Source of the DNA: Methanomicrobiaceae archaeon UBA436
Lineage (GTDB): Archaea > Halobacteriota > Methanomicrobia > Methanomicrobiales > Methanoculleaceae
NCBI GenBank assembly: GCA_002497965.1
Contig: DAFR01000079.1
Coordinates: 1-5,621 of the forward strand
Direction of reading: 5' to 3'
Length of the DNA: 5,621 nucleotides
Shown piece after piece: positions 1 through 4,450 of this stretch (the first letter of the stretch is position 1; each line of letters starts with the position of its first letter). Both the position numbers and the translations under genes were made by a program. The notes under the pieces were generated by a model that ran no database searches, was not told the DNA's origin, and saw only the letters and a list, made by a program, of their open reading frames with translations.

Positions 1-223
1 TGAGATCGCCGAGATCCGTCACCGGGACGTCAAAGAGTTCAATCCCGGCAGCAGGGTCGTAGGCCTCGAAGTTAAACGAGAACTCCCTGATAGCCCGCGG
101 CCCAAACCGCGTCCCGGGGCGAAAAGACGTCGTCCCATCGTATGGAACACCAAATATCGCGTAGCGGGCGTCCTCATACGGTGTATCCGCATCCGCAAAA
201 TGGAGATGGACAGTGTCCTGCAT
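1..223 (-). CDS. speB: Agmatinase, N-terminal part (cut by the window edge)
   Basis: This is the start of an agmatinase/ureohydrolase, which hydrolyses agmatine to putrescine and urea in the cytoplasm. Translating the minus strand from the ATG at 223 gives 74 codons that stay open to position 1. The family's N-terminal signature is clear: FGVPYDGTTSFRPGTRFGP at residues 24-42, then AIREFSFNFEAYD at about 44-56. The manganese ligands (the histidine, DxHxD and DxD motifs) lie outside the window, so catalytic competence cannot be judged. The gene starts 21 nt after the aIF5A stop on the same strand and has no strong Shine-Dalgarno sequence, which suggests co-transcription. In archaea agmatine and its products feed polyamine synthesis and aIF5A hypusination, so the neighbour fits. 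The ATG at 223 is the only sensible start and gives the usual short leader before the conserved block. Confidence 0.93.
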   Translation of the reverse strand, partial: MQDTVHLHFADADTPYEDARYAIFGVPYDGTTSFRPGTRFGPRAIREFSFNFEAYDPAAGIELFDVPVTDLGDL

Positions 224-244
224 AACCGTTATATCCAGAAGATC

Positions 245-622
245 TCACTCGAGTTTCTTCTTGCCCAGAGACGATATGTAGGCGACTTCTTTGCCCGGTT
301 CAAGACCGGCGGCCTCTTCCGCGGTCACTTTGAGTTCAAACATCTCGAAGTCCTTGACGTCCATGAGCTGGACGGTCGTGCCGGCGATCGAGATCACCTG
401 CGCTATCTTCCGCTCGACTACCGGGACGTATATCTTTGCCGAGACCGGTTGAACGATCGAGCGCTTGACACCATCAAAGACCCCCATACAGTCTATACGG
501 GACTTTGCCGCTCCGTGTTTCCCCGGCTTGGAGGTGGCGATGGAGACGATCCTGCAGGGTTCGTCATCCACGACAACGTAGCGCCCCTCCTTAAGCTTCC
601 CAACTTCTGTCTGTTCCTTCAT
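245..622 (-). CDS. eif5A: Translation factor aIF5A (hypusine-containing)
   Basis: This encodes archaeal initiation factor 5A, the homologue of eIF5A and bacterial EF-P, which relieves ribosome stalling and aids peptide bond formation. The product has 125 residues, normal for archaea. The N-terminal SH3-like domain (about residues 1-70) carries the modification loop TSKPGKHGAAK at residues 30-40; Lys35, in PGKHG, is the expected deoxyhypusine/hypusine site. Residues 71-125 form the OB-fold domain, including VQLMDVKDFEMFEL. The ATG at 622 is preceded by GTGAG at about 5 nt, an acceptable ribosome binding site. A TATA-like box on the minus strand (671-678) puts the transcription start near 649, leaving a leader of about 27 nt. 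Agmatinase follows 21 nt downstream. No deoxyhypusine synthase gene is in the window. Confidence 0.97.
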   Translation of the reverse strand: MKEQTEVGKLKEGRYVVVDDEPCRIVSIATSKPGKHGAAKSRIDCMGVFDGVKRSIVQPVSAKIYVPVVERKIAQVISIAGTTVQLMDVKDFEMFELKVTAEEAAGLEPGKEVAYISSLGKKKLE

Positions 623-670
623 ATTGTCTCACTGTGGTAAACGCGTGATTAATGTATCTGGATTGCATTA

Positions 671-678
671 CATAAATA
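671..678 (-). promoter_or_regulatory. TATA box for aIF5A
   Basis: Read on the minus strand this is TATTTATG, in a GTATTTATGTAAT context, inside the 86-nt gap between two divergent genes. The expected start about 26 nt downstream falls near 649, upstream of the aIF5A ATG at 622. The same AT-rich patch (about 667-680) is the only TATA candidate for the plus-strand phosphatase gene starting at 709, so it may serve both directions. That shared role is inferred from spacing alone. Confidence 0.5.
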
Positions 679-708
679 CACCGCAGAAGATGAGGCAGGA
701 CGGGAGAA

Positions 709-1503
709 TTGAGGCGGTTCATCAGGGCGTGTGACGATCTGGCAGCGGCCGTCCGGGATGCCGTTGCCGGTATGGTCGGGACGCCAGAAGCAGGGGATTA
801 CGTCAGGATGGGTGCGGACGGCACACCCACAAAGAAGATCGACCAGGTTGCAGAGGATATCGTCGTCGACTACCTGGCCGATCACCCCCTCTGCCAGCGG
901 CTGATCAGCGAAGAACTCGGCTGCGCAGCGATGGACGGGAACAGGGGCACCATCTTCCTCGACCCCGTTGACGGCACATACAACGCCGTGGTCGGGATCC
1001 CGTTCTATGCCATCTCCATTGCGTATGCCGCTGATGGGATGGTTACCGCGGGATACGTCCAGAACCTCGCCACCGGCGAGACGTTCCACGCCATCCGCGG
1101 AGAGGGCGCCTTCCGGAACGGCCGCCCGATCCATGTATCGAACGTATCGAGACTTGAGGAGAGCGCCATGAGCGTTTACGGCGGCAGGAAGTCCGATCCC
1201 GCCCCCATCCAGCGGATCGACCGGACGATCAGGCGCTGCCGTCTCCTTGGTGCATCGGCGCTTGAACTATGCTACGTCGGTTGCGGGCGCATCGAGGGTT
1301 TTGTCGACCTCCGCGGAACGCTCCGGGTCACGGACGCCGCGGCCGGGATGCTGATCTGCAAGGAGGCCGGCGGCATGGTCTCCGACCCCGGAGGCGGCGA
1401 GGTCGTCTTCCCCGACGACGTCTCCGCCGGTCGGCGCCTCGTAGCCACGAACGGCATCCTGCACAGCAGGCTCATCGAATATCTGAAGGGTAACCGCACA
1501 TGA
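709..1503 (+). CDS. Inositol monophosphatase-family phosphatase (FBPase/IMPase or NADP phosphatase)
   Basis: This is a metal-dependent sugar phosphatase of the IMPase/FBPase superfamily, 264 residues. The ligand motifs are intact: SEELG (67-71, Glu68/Glu69), FLDPVDGT (83-90, Asp85 and Asp88) and RVTDAAAG (206-213, Asp209). GASALELCYVGCGRIEGFVD (181-200) is the family's substrate-side block. Archaeal relatives act as fructose-1,6-bisphosphatase and/or inositol monophosphatase. The M. jannaschii relative fused to NAD kinase is an NADP phosphatase, and the overlap here with NAD kinase makes that a serious alternative. The start is TTG at 709, because an in-frame stop at 691 leaves no other upstream start and the next ATG (codon 22) would cut the first helix. 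GGGAG at 702-706 lies only about 2 nt from the TTG, an unusually short spacing. The stop overlaps the next ATG (ATGA). Confidence 0.9.
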   Translation: MRRFIRACDDLAAAVRDAVAGMVGTPEAGDYVRMGADGTPTKKIDQVAEDIVVDYLADHPLCQRLISEELGCAAMDGNRGTIFLDPVDGTYNAVVGIPFYAISIAYAADGMVTAGYVQNLATGETFHAIRGEGAFRNGRPIHVSNVSRLEESAMSVYGGRKSDPAPIQRIDRTIRRCRLLGASALELCYVGCGRIEGFVDLRGTLRVTDAAAGMLICKEAGGMVSDPGGGEVVFPDDVSAGRRLVATNGILHSRLIEYLKGNRT

Positions 1504-2312
1504 GGATAACACTGGTATCGCGTCTCGATGACGCGGAGGCGCTCCGCTACACCGCCTCGCTTGGCCGGGAACTCAAAGACCTCGGGCACGACGTGGCCCT
1601 GGAGGAGGGCACGGCACGCCATCTCAGGAGGAATGGGGGCACCCCGTTTGAGGAGATCGACGCTGACCTGGTCGTGGTCGTCGGCGGCGACGGTTCGGTG
1701 CTCCTAACCGTCCAGCGTATGAGAAAACAGGTCCCCATACTCGGGATCAACTGGGGGGAGGTGGGGTTCCTCACTGACCTGGAGCCTGGAGAGGCGATTG
1801 ATTTCTTTGCCAGCCTGGACGCGTTTGAGGCCGAGCAGCGGATGCGTGTCCGCCTCTCCGCCGGCGGGAGAGTGCTCGGCGATGCCCTGAACGAGGGGCT
1901 CATCGTCACCGACCGCCCGGCAAAGATGCTCCGGTTCGGCGTCTACGTCGACGGAACGCTCTCAGAACGGTTCCGGGCTGATGGGCTACTGGTATCGACC
2001 CCGACCGGATCGACCGCATACGCCATGAGTGCGGGCGGGCCGATCGTCGACCCGCAGATCGAGGGGATCCTGCTCGTCCCGCTCGCGCCGTACATGCTCT
2101 CGTCCCGGCCACACATCATCAGCACCAGGAGGCGCCTTGAGATAACCCTGGAGACCGATAAACCGGCACACCTCGTCATCGACGGTCAGACCACGCTTGA
2201 ACTCCCGAAAGAAGCAACTCTCACGGTCAAAAAGTCGGATCAACCCGCTTTATTCGTCAACACCGGCAAACAGTTCTTTGAGAAGGTGAACCGGAAACTG
2301 CGTAACCTCTGA
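1500..2312 (+). CDS. nadK: NAD kinase
   Basis: This encodes NAD kinase, which phosphorylates NAD to NADP using ATP or polyphosphate and is the only known route to NADP. The product has 270 residues. Diagnostic motifs are present in order: the Rossmann-like N-terminal domain with VVVVGGDGS (58-66; Asp64 is the catalytic GGDG aspartate), GINWGEVGFLTDL (82-94), ALNEGLIV (129-136), and the conserved nucleotide-binding block LLVSTPTGSTAYAMSAGGP (163-181). The C-terminal beta domain includes HLVIDGQ. The ATG at 1500 overlaps the stop of the upstream phosphatase in the arrangement ATGA, so translation is probably coupled. The family normally works as a homotetramer. The trailing sequence up to 2312 shows no truncation. 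Nothing suggests transfer, as base composition matches the neighbours. Confidence 0.96.
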   Translation: MRITLVSRLDDAEALRYTASLGRELKDLGHDVALEEGTARHLRRNGGTPFEEIDADLVVVVGGDGSVLLTVQRMRKQVPILGINWGEVGFLTDLEPGEAIDFFASLDAFEAEQRMRVRLSAGGRVLGDALNEGLIVTDRPAKMLRFGVYVDGTLSERFRADGLLVSTPTGSTAYAMSAGGPIVDPQIEGILLVPLAPYMLSSRPHIISTRRRLEITLETDKPAHLVIDGQTTLELPKEATLTVKKSDQPALFVNTGKQFFEKVNRKLRNL

Positions 2313-2336
2313 TCCGGCCGGTGCCTCAATGAGAGA

Positions 2337-2344
2337 TTTTATCG
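2337..2344 (+). promoter_or_regulatory. TATA-like box upstream of the DUF169 gene
   Basis: TTTTATCG lies in the 75-nt gap after NAD kinase. A start about 26 nt downstream would be near 2366, leaving a leader of about 22 nt that contains the ribosome binding site. This suggests that the DUF169 gene has its own promoter, although read-through from nadK cannot be excluded. Confidence 0.4.
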
Positions 2345-2371
2345 GGGGCCATGGGGATTATCCTCAAAAAC

Positions 2372-2379
2372 AGGAGTGA
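2372..2379 (+). promoter_or_regulatory. Ribosome binding site that fixes the DUF169 start
   Basis: AGGAGTGA is complementary, apart from one skipped base, to the archaeal 16S rRNA tail. It stands 8 nt before the ATG at 2388. An in-frame GTG at 2376 lies inside this site, so it is unlikely to be the true start. Confidence 0.65.
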
Positions 2380-2387
2380 GCACGATT

Positions 2388-3104
2388 ATGGAAGACCAGA
2401 TGCGCACGAAGATCCCCTATGCGGAGATCGCAGAGATGCTGAAGAGGAGCCTCAACCTCCGGGGCTCCCCCGTCGCGGTGAAACTCGCCAGGAAACCGGA
2501 AGATATCCCCGATGGGGTGGGGCCAATCGAGGAGACCGTCCGCCACTGCCAGATGGTCAGCAGGGCACGGTTGAAGGGCGAGATCTTCTACGCGACCACC
2601 GAAAGGCATGCCTGCATGGGGGGCGCCTGGGCGCTCGGGCTCCGCGAAATCACAGAGAGTCTCAGCACAGGGGAGTTCTACTACAAACTCGGGAAGTTCG
2701 AGACCTGGGCCGCCTGCATGCGAACCATACAGCAGGTCGCCCACCTCCCGGAGCCCACGACCTACGCGACCGTCTACGCACCGCTTGAGAAGACACCGTT
2801 TGACCCCCATGTCGTCGTCATCATCGCAGAACCGCGGGCGATGCTGAAACTTGCGCAGGCGGAACTCTACCTCCTCGGCGGACGGATCGAGTCCTCCATG
2901 GCCGGGATCCAGTCCGTCTGCGCCGATGCGACAGCGCTGCCATACCTCTCCGGAAAGGTCAACTACTCCCTCGGCTGCGACGGTTCGCGCCGGTTCTCCG
3001 GGATCGAGGACAACGAGGCTGTTATGGGGATCCCCGCCGAACTCCTGCCAGAGTTCGCCCGGGCACTCCCAATAGTCACCGGTGCGCCGGGCTCGGTGAA
3101 GTGA
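2388..3104 (+). CDS. DUF169-family protein, function unknown
   Basis: This is a 238-residue protein that I recognise as DUF169 (COG2043-like), a family common in methanogens and other anaerobes with no biochemical function known to me. Visible features: the N-terminal LRGSPVAVKLA block (24-34), VRHCQMV (51-57), RHACMGGAWALGL (73-85), AACMRTIQQV (108-117), a hydrophobic strand VVVIIA (142-147), SVCADATA (176-183) and a C-terminal LGCDGSRRF (195-203). The five cysteines (54, 76, 110, 178, 197) all sit in these blocks, which would suit metal or cofactor binding, but that is inference. There is no signal peptide or membrane segment, so it should be cytosolic. I start it at 2388 rather than the upstream GTG at 2376 because of the ribosome binding site. 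It appears to be a single-gene unit, with a promoter in front and a hairpin terminator behind. Confidence 0.88.
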   Translation: MEDQMRTKIPYAEIAEMLKRSLNLRGSPVAVKLARKPEDIPDGVGPIEETVRHCQMVSRARLKGEIFYATTERHACMGGAWALGLREITESLSTGEFYYKLGKFETWAACMRTIQQVAHLPEPTTYATVYAPLEKTPFDPHVVVIIAEPRAMLKLAQAELYLLGGRIESSMAGIQSVCADATALPYLSGKVNYSLGCDGSRRFSGIEDNEAVMGIPAELLPEFARALPIVTGAPGSVK

Positions 3105-3106
3105 CG

Positions 3107-3133
3107 GGGAGAAAGATTCTCCCGCCCCCTTTT
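3107..3133 (+). terminator. Hairpin plus T-run after the DUF169 gene
   Basis: GGGAGAA (3107-3113) pairs perfectly with TTCTCCC (3117-3123) around a 3-nt loop, followed by a C-rich stretch and TTTT (3130-3133). It begins 2 nt after the DUF169 stop codon. It resembles an intrinsic terminator. Archaea rely mainly on the T-run, which is short here. Confidence 0.55.
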
Positions 3134-3138
3134 GCAAC

Positions 3139-3276
3139 GGAGAACCGAGGACGGAACGGTGACCTCTCCGGTGGCGGGCAGTGAGTAGCGATGGTCACAC
3201 GGGGAAGCCGTGCCGGGGATGAAAACAGGATTTTCCAGGACGGTTTCACCGAGACGCCGGGGTTGTCCCCCGGCAC
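3139..3276. other. Intergenic element with dense inverted repeats, possible structured RNA
   Basis: The 346-nt stretch 3105-3450 holds no convincing gene but has a cluster of complementary segments. The outer one is a perfect 9-bp pair, GTGCCGGGG (3210-3218) with CCCCGGCAC (3268-3276). Inside it are GAAAA/TTTTC (3221-3225/3231-3235) and CGGT/ACCG (3241-3244/3248-3251). Competing pairings also exist: GCCGGGG/CCCCGGC (3256-3262/3268-3274) and CACGG/CCGTG (3198-3202/3208-3212). To the left lie GGAGA/TCTCC (3139-3143/3165-3169) and GTGACC/GGTCAC (3159-3164/3193-3198). The transcribed strand is unknown. It could be an RNA gene, an extended 3' region of the DUF169 transcript, or a copy of a genomic intergenic repeat. 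I recognise no known RNA family in it. The rest, 3277-3438, shows nothing I can name. Confidence 0.35.
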
Positions 3277-3438
3277 TGTATAGGCATCTCTGAGTTAGCG
3301 TTTTTCATAGAAACACCCCCACCCCGCAGTTGCTCTACTATCCTCCCCTACCAGGAGCCTCTCACCAAAAGGGTAACTATCAAGACTGCCGGTGCCCTTG
3401 ACACGATGCACAGACTCACCGTCACTTTACAAACCGAA

Positions 3439-3450
3439 CAAAAGCAAAAG
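3439..3450 (-). terminator. T-run terminator after tRNA-Thr
   Basis: Directly after the tRNA 3' end the minus strand reads CTTTTGCTTTTG, two T4 runs in a 6-nt direct repeat. T-runs of this kind terminate archaeal transcription, and no hairpin is needed beyond the tRNA itself. Confidence 0.6.
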
Positions 3451-3523
3451 AGCCTCAGGCGAGATTCGAACTCGCGACCTTGTCCTTACCAAGGACACGC
3501 TCTACCGGCTGAGCCACTGAGGC
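3451..3523 (-). tRNA. tRNA-Thr (anticodon GGT)
   Basis: The minus strand folds into a complete 73-nt cloverleaf. The acceptor stem is GCCTCAG/CTGAGGC (3517-3523 with 3452-3458), 7 of 7 pairs. The D stem is GCTC/GAGC. The anticodon arm is TGTCC-TTGGTAA-GGACA, with the anticodon GGT at 3488-3490. The variable loop is AGGTC, and the T arm is GCGAG-TTCGAAT-CTCGC. GGT decodes ACC/ACU threonine codons. The discriminator base is U (position 3451), as expected for archaeal tRNA-Thr. The CCA end is not encoded (CTT follows), so it must be added by the CCA-adding enzyme. There is no intron. The gene lies 80 nt downstream of the TIM-barrel gene on the same strand but has its own promoter. Confidence 0.97.
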
Positions 3524-3554
3524 GCAACGCACCACCTATGTTGGAGGTTTACCC

Positions 3555-3562
3555 TATAAAAG
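3555..3562 (-). promoter_or_regulatory. TATA box for tRNA-Thr
   Basis: Read on the minus strand this is CTTTTATA, in a CCTTTTATAGGG context, centred about 35 nt upstream of the mature tRNA 5' end. A start near 3532 would leave a short 5' leader for RNase P to remove. It is the only TATA-like element between the upstream gene's stop and the tRNA. Confidence 0.6.
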
Positions 3563-3603
3563 GTTACGGCAGGAGCGGTGCAGAAACAGCCGATGAGCGC
3601 GCT

Positions 3604-4329
3604 TCAACACCTCCCGGCATCGATTGCCTCCAGCGCCGCGATGCTCGCGAGCACCCCCTCCAGCGTCTCCACCTCGACTATGGGTATGACGCCGCTCCTG
3701 TGCACCGCCTCCATCACCGCCGCAAAATCGATCGTCCCCGTCCCGACCGGCGAATGCGTGTCCCGCATACCGTCGTTGTCGTGCAGGTGGAAATGCGCAG
3801 CCGGCCGATCCAGGAAACAGTCCAGGCAGCCGTTCAGGTTCGCATGGCCAACGTCGAGCGCAAGCCCGATCCCATCGATGAGCGGCAGATCATCACAGGA
3901 ACGAAGGAAGAAGTAGTCAGGACCGCCCATGTTCTCCACAAAGAACGTGACCGAGAGGTCATCAGCACCTGCACTCAGTTCAGAGAGCGACTTCTGGAAC
4001 TGCCTCGTTGACTCCTCCCGCTCCTCGTGCCATGCATAGTATCCCGGGTGAATCACCACGTCCGCCCCCACCTCAGCAGCGACAGCGAAGGCATGCACCA
4101 GGACATCGACGCTTGCCTGCCGGATCGGTTCAAGGAGGCTCGCAATGTTCACGCCACGGTATGGCGCGTGAATGAAGTAGCGAAACGAGTGGCTCTCGAG
4201 CGGTTCTGCGGTCTCCAGAGAATGCAGCCCCCCATCCATCACCTCCACACACCTGGTTATGGGAGCGAGTGTGTCAAGCGCCACATCGAGCGGCTGGTGC
4301 TGAAGGCAGTATGTCGAGATGCCAAACAT
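3604..4329 (-). CDS. TIM-barrel protein, sugar phosphate isomerase/epimerase or endonuclease IV-like
   Basis: This is a 241-residue protein of the xylose isomerase-like TIM-barrel superfamily (AP endonuclease family 2, COG1082 type). Strand-end motifs run in order: FGISTY (2-7), FIHAPY (52-57), VVIHPGYY (91-98), FVENMGG (130-136), LALDVGHANL (156-165), HFHLHDNDGMRDTHSPVGTG (179-198) and PIVEVE (216-221). The residues His54, His94, Glu132, Asp159, His162, His181, Asp190, His192 and Glu219 match the nine metal ligands of endonuclease IV by order and context. The substrate is unknown: DNA repair and sugar isomerisation are both possible, and the short length favours a small-molecule enzyme. I chose ATG 4329 because FGIST is where the family normally begins and a TATA box lies 26 nt upstream. 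An in-frame ATG at 4395 with GGAG 8 nt before it would add 22 residues. tRNA-Thr lies downstream. Confidence 0.88.
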   Translation of the reverse strand: MFGISTYCLQHQPLDVALDTLAPITRCVEVMDGGLHSLETAEPLESHSFRYFIHAPYRGVNIASLLEPIRQASVDVLVHAFAVAAEVGADVVIHPGYYAWHEEREESTRQFQKSLSELSAGADDLSVTFFVENMGGPDYFFLRSCDDLPLIDGIGLALDVGHANLNGCLDCFLDRPAAHFHLHDNDGMRDTHSPVGTGTIDFAAVMEAVHRSGVIPIVEVETLEGVLASIAALEAIDAGRC

Positions 4330-4350
4330 ACAGAGTGTTTCGGCAGGATC

Positions 4351-4358
4351 GATAAATA
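4351..4358 (-). promoter_or_regulatory. TATA box for the TIM-barrel gene (leaderless start)
   Basis: Read on the minus strand this is TATTTATC, centred about 26 nt before the ATG at 4329. Transcription would therefore begin at or within a base or two of the start codon. No Shine-Dalgarno sequence precedes that ATG, which fits a leaderless mRNA. Confidence 0.5.
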
Positions 4359-4380
4359 GGTTAGGTACAAACCCGCAGGA

Positions 4381-4392
4381 GGAGAGCACTCC
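4381..4392. promoter_or_regulatory. GGAG-N4-CTCC palindrome between divergent promoters
   Basis: GGAG (4381-4384) and CTCC (4389-4392) form a short interrupted palindrome almost midway between the two outward-facing TATA boxes. AGGTAC also occurs twice (4363-4368 and 4408-4413), flanking it. A shared operator is possible, but the sites are short and chance is a real alternative. Confidence 0.2.
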
Positions 4393-4418
4393 CATGCAGA
4401 GAACTCCAGGTACGCATG

Positions 4419-4426
4419 ATTTATGC
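4419..4426 (+). promoter_or_regulatory. TATA box for the 4451 gene (leaderless start)
   Basis: ATTTATGC is centred about 28 nt upstream of the ATG at 4451, and no ribosome binding site lies between them. This is the spacing expected for a leaderless transcript. Read on the other strand, the same patch could also place a start near 4396, just before the alternative TIM-barrel ATG at 4395. Confidence 0.5.
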
Positions 4427-4450
4427 TATCCTTGCCGCATACACCTACGT

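Noticed and set aside
200..640. 146-codon plus-strand frame
   Set aside because: It is antisense to the certain aIF5A gene and the start of agmatinase, and its product resembles no known family.
649..1134. 161-codon minus-strand frame
   Set aside because: It is antisense to the phosphatase gene, whose catalytic motifs are intact in the plus frame.
2376..2387. GTG start for the DUF169 gene
   Set aside because: This GTG lies inside the AGGAGTGA ribosome binding site; the ATG at 2388 is correctly spaced from it.
2364..3137. 257-codon minus-strand frame
   Set aside because: It is antisense to the DUF169 gene and runs through its terminator hairpin.
3076..3276. 66-codon minus-strand frame in the intergenic region
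   Set aside because: It overlaps the DUF169 3' end and the terminator, has proline/arginine-rich composition typical of spurious GC-rich frames, and has no clear ribosome binding site.
3216..3293. C/D-box-like motifs (GGATGAA and CTGA)
   Set aside because: The C-like box departs from RTGATGA, no internal D'/C' pair is visible, and the boxes are too far apart for an archaeal sRNA.
3406..4011. 201-codon plus-strand frame
   Set aside because: It reads antisense through tRNA-Thr and through the TIM-barrel gene; no coding gene would span the tRNA.
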